Of a stretch of DNA of 64,000 nucleotides, positions 9,991-18,277 are shown one piece after another; the stretch's first letter is position 1; each line of letters begins with the position of its first letter. Source of the DNA: Bdellovibrio bacteriovorus (GTDB lineage Bacteria; Bdellovibrionota; Bdellovibrionia; Bdellovibrionales; Bdellovibrionaceae); NCBI RefSeq assembly GCF_025558485.1, contig NZ_CP102930.1:2232001-2296000 (forward strand). Direction: 5' to 3'. Below the pieces are notes generated by a model, which saw only the letters and a list, made by a program, of their open reading frames with translations, had not been told where the DNA came from and searched no databases. Made by a program: the position numbers and the translations under genes.

Positions 9991-11442
9991 GTGATGAGTC
10001 ATCACCTATGGTTTGAACATTTTAAAGAGCAACTTCAAGGACTTACCGAAGCCTTTGAACAAAGCGGAACGCACTTAAGCCTTCTGGCATATGCCATTAA
10101 GGAACAGCGCCTCAGCTCTGAAGCCTATCTGCAATGGGCTATGACTCACCATAGACTTCCTTTGCTTCAGTCACGATTTTTTACAGAAACTCCCGTATCC
10201 CAGGAAATGTTCGCGAAGTGGGCGACCCATTATCCGTGGTCTGCGGAGTGTCTGCCTGTGGCGGAGTGGGACGGATCCCTCATCGTAGCATGTCTTCAGC
10301 CGCCGCAGGATTTTCCTTCCTTCCCTTCCAGTATTCTGGTTTTTGCCACCTATGAAAACCTGGAGCAAGTCTGGAAACAACTGCACCCGGAAAGGGAGCA
10401 AGCCCCTGCCGTTGAAGCGGCTCCGGAAGGTATTGACCTTTCTTTAAGCACACCTCAAAAGAAAAAATCGGACAGCTTCTCGTTTGATGATTTGGGTGTC
10501 GCTGCGGAAGGATCTTCCCCTAACTTTGAACCTTTGTCTTCTGATGAACTTTCTGTTGAAGGCACACCGGAAGAAAAACTGGACGGTCTTTTTGATGGCC
10601 CAACAGTGATTCGTCTGGAGGCTTTAAGTGCGGCCTCTGAAGAAGCTCCGGCAATTGAAACAGCTGCTGCTCCGACCGCTGATTTGGAACTGTCTTTGGA
10701 CATTCCAGAGACTGAATTGAAAACGACTATCATGCCATTGCCAGCGGTAACTCCGGCGGCCGCAGCACCTGTTGTTGAGGAAGCTCCGGCCGTGGTGATT
10801 GAACCCGTCGCAGCCCAAGCACAGGAAAGCCCGGCTCCCAAGAAAGCGACTCCACCACCACCTCCAAAATCTGATCTGCCGCCTCCATTCGAGGACAGCT
10901 TCAGCAATCGCCCTATTGCCATCACACCTCGTCCTGCGGGAGTGGCCAAGCCCACGATCAATCCCGTGGCCACAGGGCACTTTGCTTTGGATAAAATCAA
11001 AAAGAAAAATGCCGCCGCCCTTAACGACAAGGTCAAATTGGTCTTAAGCGAAATGAAGGCGCATTTTGAAAAATCAATGATTCTGACTTTGGATGAACAG
11101 GAAACGCAGATGATTGCCTTTGCCTGGGATGAAAATTTCAAAGGCATGAAGGACACCTCCATGCGCTTCCCTCTGCAAGTGCCAAGCATTTTCAGTATCG
11201 TGGCATCCACCCAGAAGCCTTATCATGGCTATATCTCCCTGAACGAAACCAACGAAAAATTCTTCGAAGGCTGGAATCAAGGGCGCATCCCCGACCATGT
11301 CACAATCACGCCGATTATTATCAATGAAAAGATGGTGGGTATGCTGATGGGCTTTGCAGAAAAGTCCGCTTACAACAAAGTTTCGTTGAATCTGGCAGAA
11401 AAACTTTCAACCGACTTCATCAAAGGTCTTCAGGCGGCATAA
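9991..11442 (+). CDS. protein with GspE_N-like N-terminal domain, Pro/Ala-rich linker and conserved C-terminal domain
   Basis: A 483-residue cytoplasmic protein. Residues 1-130 look like the N-terminal domain of type II secretion/type IV pilus ATPases (a helical module followed by a strand with SLIVACLQPP), but there is no ATPase domain. Residues about 135-325 are a low-complexity Ala, Pro, Glu linker that includes a KKATPPPPPKSDLPPP stretch. Residues about 345-483 form a compact alpha/beta domain ending MVGMLMGFAEKSAYNKVSLN, reminiscent of GAF-type folds. Start is GTG 9991 or ATG 9994. It leads an operon with the two secreted proteins downstream. Its role is unknown. Confidence 0.75.
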   Translation: MMSHHLWFEHFKEQLQGLTEAFEQSGTHLSLLAYAIKEQRLSSEAYLQWAMTHHRLPLLQSRFFTETPVSQEMFAKWATHYPWSAECLPVAEWDGSLIVACLQPPQDFPSFPSSILVFATYENLEQVWKQLHPEREQAPAVEAAPEGIDLSLSTPQKKKSDSFSFDDLGVAAEGSSPNFEPLSSDELSVEGTPEEKLDGLFDGPTVIRLEALSAASEEAPAIETAAAPTADLELSLDIPETELKTTIMPLPAVTPAAAAPVVEEAPAVVIEPVAAQAQESPAPKKATPPPPPKSDLPPPFEDSFSNRPIAITPRPAGVAKPTINPVATGHFALDKIKKKNAAALNDKVKLVLSEMKAHFEKSMILTLDEQETQMIAFAWDENFKGMKDTSMRFPLQVPSIFSIVASTQKPYHGYISLNETNEKFFEGWNQGRIPDHVTITPIIINEKMVGMLMGFAEKSAYNKVSLNLAEKLSTDFIKGLQAA

Positions 11443-11445
11443 TTT

Positions 11446-13128
11446 ATGATGCTTCTTCTGCATCTTCTCCTGACCGTTACATTTGCCCAAACAAACTCCA
11501 ACTCCTGCAATCAGCACAACCCGATGAGTCCCGATGTTCCGGCCTGCCCAACCACGGGCAGCAAACTTCTGTCGGAAAACTACCCGATCATGGCCGCCAC
11601 GGTTTCTGATGATGCCGGGGGCTCCCGCTATGTTAAAGAGTATGTCACAAAAGTCTTAAAAGCCCAGCCGACCAAGTCACCTCAGTTTTTTCTGCATGTC
11701 ACTGATGACACCTGGAACGAAGTGGTCCGGGAAATCAGGAAGCAAGCCCCTGACGAAGCCACCGCCAAACGCTGGATTGCCGGTTTAAGCCGTGTGCAAA
11801 CCCGCCATCGCTGGAACTGGCAGCAGGATTATTTTGAAAGCTTCTTTGACAGCAAAACCGGAAGACCGGTTCTGCGTGAAGTACAGGGTTATGGCCGCCA
11901 CGGCAACGCGTTCAAAGATCTGACCAAAGCCTCCGGCGCGGATTGTTCCATTAAGGCCGGAAAAGAACTTAGCAATGACTATTACAAATCAGGACACAGT
12001 GGCGGGAATATCGAAGCTGTGAACGGACTGTGCCTTGTGGGTTCTGACCACTTTGAGGGCGATGAGTGGGACAAATACGCCAAAGTCACCTGTGAAAATC
12101 CGGCTGCCGCAGTCAAAACACCCTCGGACTTTTTAGGGGTCGGACACACGGACGAATTCTTTAAAACCCTGAAAGATCCATCACAAAAAGCCCCTTGCGA
12201 TTTCAGTCTGGCCTTCGCCAGCCCGAAAAAAGGTCTGGAGCTTTTAAAGAAAAATCCTCAAGGCCGTGCCTTTGATTTTTCCAATGTTTCACCGGAAGAA
12301 GTCATGGTCCGCATGCGACAGGCCCCCTACAGCCGCATTTGCATGGAATACGCCTATACCAAAGCTTTAAAAAACCGTGGAATAAAACCCGGTAACAGCA
12401 AGGAAAAGCGCATGCGCGGGGTTTCCCAATTCCTGCTGGATATTATCCTTCCTCCGGTTTCTGCCGGAAGTTTTATCGCCACGAAAAAAGACGCCGAGTC
12501 GCTGCGCATGGAAGAATACATTGCAACACTTAATGAAGAAGGTGTCTCGGACCCGCCGCTGGACAGTGGTGACCGTCGTCAGGCGCGAATTGATCGCATG
12601 AACCGCGAACGTGCGCTGCTAAGACAAGCTGGAATGATCAAGACTGAAAATGCCGGCCCGCTGCTGAAAGATTGTTATAACATGACCAATAAAGATCTGG
12701 CGGACATGTTTGAAGATGACTTCGAGATGAAAGAATTCAACGAGTCTGTTGAAAAAGCGACGCAAAAATTCAAGGCGGAACTACTGGCCAAAGCTAAAAA
12801 AGCCTACCCACAATGCAATCCCAAAACCGTGGATCTGCCGGATCTTTTCCTTGGCGACATGAACTATGACGTCGAACCACCCACTTATGCCGTGGGGTCC
12901 GCGGATTCGATTTTCCCGAACCCCACCAATGGTGAAATTGTCGAAAACACATTTATTCTGCCAGAACCGGTCAACCCTGCCTTCAAAGCAGACATCGACA
13001 AATCCATCAAGGATCTGGGCCTGAACACTGATTATATCGACACACACTTTGCTCACACTCTGAATGGCAACTTGCACTGTTCCAGCCATGCCATGCGCTA
13101 CTGCCGCCCTCAAGGAGGCCAGAAATGA
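11446..13128 (+). CDS. secreted protein-arginine deiminase-like enzyme (PAD catalytic domain)
   Basis: A 560-residue exported protein (signal peptide about 1-14). It matches the C-terminal catalytic domain of vertebrate-type peptidylarginine deiminases, which convert protein arginine to citrulline. Landmarks in order are the catalytic Asp D128 (RWNWQQDYFESFF), SGGNIEAV (185-192), the catalytic pair H234 and D236 in LGVGHTDEF, FSLAFASPKKGLELL (253-267), VDLPDLF (462-468), and the catalytic cysteine C545 in HTLNGNLHCSSHAMR. All four tetrad positions are filled. Between about 280 and 450 it has an extra helical insertion absent from animal enzymes, and the animal N-terminal calcium domains are missing. 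It is three bases after the previous gene and overlaps the next (ATGA). Family assignment is by motif reading; activity is inferred. Confidence 0.82.
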   Translation: MMLLLHLLLTVTFAQTNSNSCNQHNPMSPDVPACPTTGSKLLSENYPIMAATVSDDAGGSRYVKEYVTKVLKAQPTKSPQFFLHVTDDTWNEVVREIRKQAPDEATAKRWIAGLSRVQTRHRWNWQQDYFESFFDSKTGRPVLREVQGYGRHGNAFKDLTKASGADCSIKAGKELSNDYYKSGHSGGNIEAVNGLCLVGSDHFEGDEWDKYAKVTCENPAAAVKTPSDFLGVGHTDEFFKTLKDPSQKAPCDFSLAFASPKKGLELLKKNPQGRAFDFSNVSPEEVMVRMRQAPYSRICMEYAYTKALKNRGIKPGNSKEKRMRGVSQFLLDIILPPVSAGSFIATKKDAESLRMEEYIATLNEEGVSDPPLDSGDRRQARIDRMNRERALLRQAGMIKTENAGPLLKDCYNMTNKDLADMFEDDFEMKEFNESVEKATQKFKAELLAKAKKAYPQCNPKTVDLPDLFLGDMNYDVEPPTYAVGSADSIFPNPTNGEIVENTFILPEPVNPAFKADIDKSIKDLGLNTDYIDTHFAHTLNGNLHCSSHAMRYCRPQGGQK

Positions 13129-13622
13129 TTCGTCTTATTGCACTGACCGTCCTTGTATTTTTAAGTTTCTCAGTGGCCCAGGCGCAATCCAAAAAACTAA
13201 TGTATTCCTGCCAGCTCCAGGACAAATGGCTGCAGGGGCAAAAGCTTTCCGCAGGCATTGATATTCAGGACCTGGATCGTGCCAGCCTGACCATCCAGTC
13301 GCCGACAGAAACTGTGACGTGCCCCTTGGCTGTGGAAAGCGTGCAGGACGCTTCTCGTGGTCGCATTGCCAAGGTCATCTTCTTAATGACACCTGAAGCC
13401 TGTTCTCCGGCAGAAAAGTCCTTTAATCGCAATCTGCGCCGTCGCATTGAACTGCACATTGATGCCCAGCCCGGCTCCAAAGGGGATGCCCAACTTTCCT
13501 GGCGACATCGTGGCAATCGTTCCCAATGCAAAGAGGTCGTGAATAATCTAAAATCCCACGGCATCGGGAATAAATTCCATCCGGCCCCTGCAAATTCCAA
13601 AAGCTCCACAGGAACACGATAA
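13125..13622 (+). CDS. small secreted protein coupled to the arginine-deiminase-like gene
   Basis: A 165-residue protein with a clear signal peptide (1-20, SVAQA). The mature part has four cysteines, enough for two disulfides, and a basic, Ser/Pro-rich C-terminus. I recognise no family. Its ATG overlaps the preceding stop codon (ATGA), so the two secreted products are made together. It may be a partner or inhibitor, but nothing in the sequence proves this. Confidence 0.7.
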   Translation: MIRLIALTVLVFLSFSVAQAQSKKLMYSCQLQDKWLQGQKLSAGIDIQDLDRASLTIQSPTETVTCPLAVESVQDASRGRIAKVIFLMTPEACSPAEKSFNRNLRRRIELHIDAQPGSKGDAQLSWRHRGNRSQCKEVVNNLKSHGIGNKFHPAPANSKSSTGTR

Positions 13623-13715
13623 AAGCTCCCAAGCCCGACACACAGACGGGAAATTAATACGCTATTTTCCTCCCCGCCTTGAAATCCGCAGGAAAACCGA
13701 TTACTTCCTTGGGAC

Positions 13716-14366
13716 ATGAAATACCTGTCCTATGTCTTCATAGTCCTTTTGTTTCCTTCTTTCCTCTGGGCCCAAGGCACGCGCATCAAAGTCATCAGCG
13801 TGCATGACGGTGACACCTTGACTGCTGTGGGCGCTGATGATCCTTCCGTTCGCTACAAAGTCCGCCTGATGGGCGTGGACACTCCCGAAGTTGATTTTAT
13901 GAAAGAAACTCAAGGGCCGGTGGCCCTGGCTGCTCGGGATTTCTTGAGATCTTTGATTCCCACTGACGGCATCATCATCTTGAGTGACGACAGTCAGGTG
14001 GATAAGCACGGACGAATCCTGGGACGACTGCTGGTCGGCAATAAAGACCTGAATCTGGAAATGCTGAAAAATGGCTGGGGAATGATTTACTTTATCTATC
14101 CCTTTGAAAAGCGCATCGTCAGTGATTACAGCAAAGCCTCCAAAGAGGCCTTTGACAACCGTCGCGGTGTTTTCTCAAACGACTATCGCGATACGCAAGA
14201 GCCTTATCAATTCCGCATGAAAGTGCAAAAACAAGTCGGCCGAAATCCTGTCGGCGATTTGGAACTAAAAAAGATTCTTCCCCCGGAAGAAATCACCAAA
14301 GTCCCCGTCTGGAAAAGAGTCTTCTTCCCGAACTACGAAATGGCCTACCAAAACGGCTACAACTAG
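13716..14366 (+). CDS. secreted thermonuclease (SNase-like nuclease)
   Basis: A 216-residue protein with a signal peptide (about 1-20, SFLWA) and a staphylococcal-nuclease fold. The family landmarks are HDGDTLTA, the catalytic-loop YKVRLMGVDTPE with the Arg/Asp/Glu residues, AARDFLRSL, DKHGRILGRLLV and LEMLKNGWG. It would cleave DNA or RNA in the periplasm or outside the cell, plausible for digestion of prey nucleic acid. It ends 11 bases before the convergent tsaE gene. Confidence 0.9.
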   Translation: MKYLSYVFIVLLFPSFLWAQGTRIKVISVHDGDTLTAVGADDPSVRYKVRLMGVDTPEVDFMKETQGPVALAARDFLRSLIPTDGIIILSDDSQVDKHGRILGRLLVGNKDLNLEMLKNGWGMIYFIYPFEKRIVSDYSKASKEAFDNRRGVFSNDYRDTQEPYQFRMKVQKQVGRNPVGDLELKKILPPEEITKVPVWKRVFFPNYEMAYQNGYN

Positions 14367-14377
14367 CGCGATACCTT

Positions 14378-14824
14378 TCAAACTATTCGGGTGGTGATTT
14401 TTCTTTCTGTGTCAGAGAGTTTTTCAAAGACGACTTCGATTCTTTGCCAGTTCAGTGGAAGATAGTCGAAGTCCAGACGGTTGGCCCATTCAATCACGAT
14501 CAGTGAATTCTTTTGTGCGAACAGATCCCAAAAGCCGGAGCTTTCCAGATCGTCGTCGTCTTTTAACCGATACAGATCCAAGTGATCCATGGCTTTGCCA
14601 GCAGCATTTTCATAGCGCAGATGAATCGCAAACGATGGTGACTGAACGTCTCTCATTCCCAAAACTGATGCCATCATCTGGACGGATGTGGTCTTACCCG
14701 CTCCGACATCACCGCTCATAAGCAAAATGCAGCGGTCGTTCAAATGCGGCAGGAACTCTTGCCAAAAGGCTTTAAGTTCCTCCAGATTTTTAATAATTCT
14801 TTGGGAATTCAAAATGGTGGACAT
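14378..14824 (-). CDS. tsaE: tRNA t6A biosynthesis ATPase TsaE
   Basis: A 148-residue P-loop protein of the TsaBDE complex that makes threonylcarbamoyladenosine at tRNA position 37. It has the Walker A GDVGAGKTT (about 39-47), SPSFAI, DLYRL and the late VIEWANR motif typical of the family. One base separates it from pdxJ. Its product, t6A, is the substrate of the MtaB enzyme encoded at 6199-7542. Confidence 0.95.
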   Translation of the reverse strand: MSTILNSQRIIKNLEELKAFWQEFLPHLNDRCILLMSGDVGAGKTTSVQMMASVLGMRDVQSPSFAIHLRYENAAGKAMDHLDLYRLKDDDDLESSGFWDLFAQKNSLIVIEWANRLDFDYLPLNWQRIEVVFEKLSDTERKITTRIV

Positions 14825-14825
14825 G

Positions 14826-15551
14826 TTACTTTAAGATTTTTCTCATCTTACGAACAGATTCTTCCATGCCATACTCAAGCGCGTAACACACCAAAGAATG
14901 TCCAATGTTTACTTCCTGAAGATGCGGCAACTTATTAATAAGTCTGGAGTGCTCGTAATCCAAACCATGTCCGGCATGAACATTCATGCCCAGATAATGC
15001 GCCCATTCAGCGGCATCACACAGACGCTTCCATTCAGCGTTCTTCTTGGCCCCTTTGAGCATCACCCATTTGCCCGTGTGGAATTCCACAGCATCAGCAC
15101 CGGCTTCATAAGAGGCCTCGACCTGCTCAATGGATGGTTCAATAAACATGGAAATCTCAATGCCGATACGCTGAAGCTTTTCAACCATAGGCAGCATCTT
15201 CTTCATGCCCTTTTTCACATCCAGACCGCCTTCGGTCGTCAGCTCGGCTCTTTTTTCAGGAACGAAACACACCCAATCAGGACGGTATTTTTTTGCAAAA
15301 GACACCATCTGAGATGTCGCAGCCATTTCCAGATTCAAAGGCACCGGACATTGCTTGGAAAGAACTTTCAAATCCTCCAACTGAATATGACGGCGATCTT
15401 CACGCAAATGAATCGTGATTTGCTCTGCCCCACCTTTAACGGATTTTTTCACCATATCCAGCAGATTTGGATAAGCTGTTGTCCCTCCACGCGCCTGACG
15501 AAGTGTCGCCACGTGGTCCACATTTACACCAAGACGAATTTTATTTTTCAT
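14826..15551 (-). CDS. pdxJ: pyridoxine 5'-phosphate synthase PdxJ
   Basis: A 241-residue TIM-barrel enzyme that condenses 1-deoxyxylulose-5-phosphate with 3-amino-2-oxopropyl phosphate to give pyridoxine phosphate. It has the N-terminal LGVNVDHVATLRQARGG, the catalytic HLREDRRHI, FIEPS, VEFHTG and AGHGLDY motifs. Length is normal. It lies between glmM and tsaE on the same strand. Confidence 0.97.
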   Translation of the reverse strand: MKNKIRLGVNVDHVATLRQARGGTTAYPNLLDMVKKSVKGGAEQITIHLREDRRHIQLEDLKVLSKQCPVPLNLEMAATSQMVSFAKKYRPDWVCFVPEKRAELTTEGGLDVKKGMKKMLPMVEKLQRIGIEISMFIEPSIEQVEASYEAGADAVEFHTGKWVMLKGAKKNAEWKRLCDAAEWAHYLGMNVHAGHGLDYEHSRLINKLPHLQEVNIGHSLVCYALEYGMEESVRKMRKILK

Positions 15552-15592
15552 AGAATTTCAGGATGACCCGGAAAGAATCATCCCCCTTTTAC

Positions 15593-16990
15593 CTAAGACA
15601 GTTCTTTTTCCAGGAAAGAAGCAATTTCTTCCGCAAATTGAGTAATCTGAGTTTTGTCAGAGCCTTCCACCAGAACCCGGATCACCGGCTCTGTACCAGA
15701 GAAGCGCACAAACACGCGACCATTCCCCGCCAGTTTCTTTTCAATGGCGTGTATCATGTCGTTGTATCCTGCAAGCTCATGCAATTCCGCGCGACGTTTC
15801 ACTCGACAATTGATCAGGATCTGCGGCACATCTTCAAAGACGTGATTCAGATCGCTCATTTTTTTGCCGGTTTGTTTCATCACCGCCAGAACACTCAACG
15901 CTGCAATACAACCATCCCCGGTCGTTGTGTGATCCAGGAAAATGATGTGACCGGACTGCTCACCACCCAGATTGTAACCGTTTTTCCGCATTTCCTCGAC
16001 GACATACTTGTCACCCACGCCGGTTTTTACCAGCTTAATGCCCGCTTCGTTCATGCGTTTTTCCAGCCCGAAGTTCGACATCTGGGTCGCCACCAAAGTG
16101 TCACCCTTTAACAGTCCACGCTCTTTCATATGCAAAGCGCAGATCGCCAAAATGCGGTCGCCATTTACGATCTCACCCTTTTCATCCACCATGATCACGC
16201 GATCCGCATCACCATCCAGACTGATACCGACATCCGCCCGATACTGCATCACGGCTTCTGCCAGCTTCTGAGGATAAAGAGCGCCAACCTTATCGTTGAT
16301 ATTGATACCGTTAGGGTCATCTCCCAACAGAATCACTTCCGCGCCCAGTTCCTGAAACACAGAGGGCGCCACTTTATAAGAAGCTCCATTGGCCGTATCC
16401 AGAACAATGCGCATACCATCCAGAGTGTATTCTAAAGGGAACGTACCCTTCACATACACGATATAACGACCCTGGGAATCCTCAATACGGCGAGTGCGGC
16501 CGATCTCTTTACTTGGCGGCAGAAGTGGCGTCAGGTCTTCTTCCAAAACCAGACGTTCAATTTCGCGTTCCATGTCTTCAGAGATTTTAAAACCATCAGA
16601 TCCGAAGACTTTAATTCCGTTATCATGGAAGGGGTTGTGAGAAGCCGAGATCACGATACCCGCCGCCGCACGCATGGTGCGGGTCAGATAACCAATCCCC
16701 GGTGTTGGCAGGGGGCCCACCAACTGCACAAAGATACCCATGGAATTCAAACCCGAAGCCAAAGCCTGTTCGATCATATAACCGGACAGACGCGTGTCTT
16801 TTCCGATAACAACCTTACGAACCGCCCCCGGAGTGTGCTCCACTTCCTTGCGCAGCAGATAACCGATCGCCTGACCGATTTTCACAACCATGTCCGGCGT
16901 CATCGGCCACTGGTTCGCAGTGCCACGAATACCGTCTGTTCCAAACAGTCTTGATTTCTTTTCCACTTTATTGGCCTTTTTGTTCGTCAC
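15593..16990 (-). CDS. glmM: phosphoglucosamine mutase GlmM
   Basis: A 465-residue enzyme converting glucosamine-6-phosphate to glucosamine-1-phosphate for peptidoglycan and lipopolysaccharide. The phosphoserine is S117 in ISASHNPFHDNGIK. The metal-binding loop is LDGDADR, and the phosphate-binding loop FVRFSGTEPVIR is near the C-terminus. The start is GTG at 16990, inside the end of cdaR (23-base overlap), with AAAGGAAAAG upstream. Linkage to cdaA-cdaR matters because GlmM is a known inhibitor of CdaA in Firmicutes. Confidence 0.96.
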   Translation of the reverse strand: MTNKKANKVEKKSRLFGTDGIRGTANQWPMTPDMVVKIGQAIGYLLRKEVEHTPGAVRKVVIGKDTRLSGYMIEQALASGLNSMGIFVQLVGPLPTPGIGYLTRTMRAAAGIVISASHNPFHDNGIKVFGSDGFKISEDMEREIERLVLEEDLTPLLPPSKEIGRTRRIEDSQGRYIVYVKGTFPLEYTLDGMRIVLDTANGASYKVAPSVFQELGAEVILLGDDPNGININDKVGALYPQKLAEAVMQYRADVGISLDGDADRVIMVDEKGEIVNGDRILAICALHMKERGLLKGDTLVATQMSNFGLEKRMNEAGIKLVKTGVGDKYVVEEMRKNGYNLGGEQSGHIIFLDHTTTGDGCIAALSVLAVMKQTGKKMSDLNHVFEDVPQILINCRVKRRAELHELAGYNDMIHAIEKKLAGNGRVFVRFSGTEPVIRVLVEGSDKTQITQFAEEIASFLEKELS

Positions 16991-17390
16991 GGGGCTTTTC
17001 CTTTATCGACAAAACTTCTGCTTGAATCTGATTCGGGCGGACTCCCAAAATACGCACCCCCAAAGGGACTTCGATTTTGTTCAATGGAATATCCACATTC
17101 ACCACACCCTCACCGCGCTGGGAAATATCCAGCGTGATGTTCTGAGACAGCGAGCTTTCCAAAAACTTTTTCAATGACGATCGCGGTCCTGAAACCTTGA
17201 CCTTGATATGATCCGTTGTCTGAGCCACGATATGCGTGCCCGGCGCGGTGATCAGCTCCACGTCGATATTCTTGCTTAGGACGAAATCCCGGCGCCCCAA
17301 AATGGTCAGCCACAGGATCAAAGAGATAAACAATGCGACAACTTTATAACTGAAATTTTCAGTAACAATATTAGACCAGCGACGCTTCAT
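16968..17390 (-). CDS. cdaR: YbbR-domain protein, CdaA regulator (CdaR-like)
   Basis: A 140-residue membrane-anchored protein: an N-terminal transmembrane helix (about 14-30) and one YbbR-like domain outside the membrane. Firmicute CdaR proteins carry several YbbR repeats, so this is a minimal version. Its start overlaps the cdaA stop by four bases. In the known systems CdaR binds and regulates CdaA; here that is inferred from order and domain. Confidence 0.85.
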   Translation of the reverse strand: MKRRWSNIVTENFSYKVVALFISLILWLTILGRRDFVLSKNIDVELITAPGTHIVAQTTDHIKVKVSGPRSSLKKFLESSLSQNITLDISQRGEGVVNVDIPLNKIEVPLGVRILGVRPNQIQAEVLSIKEKPRDEQKGQ

Positions 17391-18199
17391 GAAACCTCCC
17401 CTTGCTGAGAGAAGGCTTTGTACTTAAGACCGAAGGTTTCATACAGAGCTTTACGAATATCGCCAAGTTCCACGTTAGGACTCAAGTGGCCCCCTTGCAC
17501 GATACCAATGGATTTATTTTCTTCAGACACCACAAAAACCAAAGCGTCGGTTTCTTCCGTCAGACCAATAGCGGCGCGGTGGCGGGTTCCCAGATTCTTA
17601 TCCAGAGCCGGGTTTTTACTTAAAGGCAGGAAACAACCTGCCGAATGAATTTTTCCGTTACGAATCAAAACCGCCCCATCATGCATCGGACTTTCCGGAT
17701 GGAAGATGGAAGCCACCAACTCGGCCGAGACTTTGGAATCCATTTCTGTCCCGAACTCAATATGATAGTCGATGACAATTTCCCGTTCGACCACGACAAG
17801 GGCACCGAAACCTTTTTGTGCGGTCAGGATAATGCCTTTGGCAATTTCCTCTATGACCTGGGTTTCTTGAATTGTTGAAGCATCACTGAAAAACGGATTG
17901 CTGCCGATATGCGCCAGGGCCCGACGAATCTCCCCTTGGAACAGAACCACCACAATCACGAATAAATTTGAGAAGAACTTTTCCAGAATCCAGTTAAAGG
18001 TGAAAAGCTCCAGCCAGATACTGAGGATGTAGCCGATAGCTAAAACTCCAAGGCCGGAAAGCATCTGGATCGTTCCTGTACGCTTGATCAGGACCAGGAT
18101 ACGGTAAACCACCATCCATACCAGAAGCATATCGATGGCATCCTGCACACGAAGGTGCTGGACGATAAAGACAAGGTTGTCGATGAACTGCTGCAACAT
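17387..18199 (-). CDS. cdaA: membrane diadenylate cyclase CdaA (DacA)
   Basis: A 270-residue enzyme that joins two ATP into cyclic-di-AMP. Three N-terminal transmembrane helices (about 22-95) precede the DAC domain, which carries the DGA (174-176) and RHR (206-208) catalytic motifs. The ATG at 18199 has AAAGG upstream and gives the usual length. A longer GTG start at 18235 would lie in the ftsH terminator hairpin, so it was rejected. It begins the cdaA-cdaR-glmM run. Confidence 0.95.
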   Translation of the reverse strand: MLQQFIDNLVFIVQHLRVQDAIDMLLVWMVVYRILVLIKRTGTIQMLSGLGVLAIGYILSIWLELFTFNWILEKFFSNLFVIVVVLFQGEIRRALAHIGSNPFFSDASTIQETQVIEEIAKGIILTAQKGFGALVVVEREIVIDYHIEFGTEMDSKVSAELVASIFHPESPMHDGAVLIRNGKIHSAGCFLPLSKNPALDKNLGTRHRAAIGLTEETDALVFVVSEENKSIGIVQGGHLSPNVELGDIRKALYETFGLKYKAFSQQGEVS

Positions 18200-18227
18200 C
18201 AAGATGCCTTTATAACTGGTTGTCGTT

Positions 18228-18258
18228 AAAAACACCTGCCGACAGAAACGTCGGCAGG
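18228..18258 (-). terminator. intrinsic terminator after ftsH
   Basis: On the minus strand a nine-base-pair stem (CCTGCCGAC / GTCGGCAGG, 18235-18258, six-base loop) is followed by TGTTTTTA. It lies 20 bases after the ftsH stop and separates ftsH from cdaA. Confidence 0.8.
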
Positions 18259-18277
18259 CTCAGTGTTCAGAATTTTT

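Noticed and set aside
10455..11210. 251-codon minus-strand frame, Ser/Gly/Ala-rich
   Set aside because: It is the complement of the Ala/Pro/Glu linker in the 9991-11442 gene, so its low complexity is a mirror artefact.
17387..18235. longer CdaA start at GTG 18235
   Set aside because: It would begin within the terminator hairpin of ftsH and lacks a ribosome binding site; the ATG at 18199 has one.
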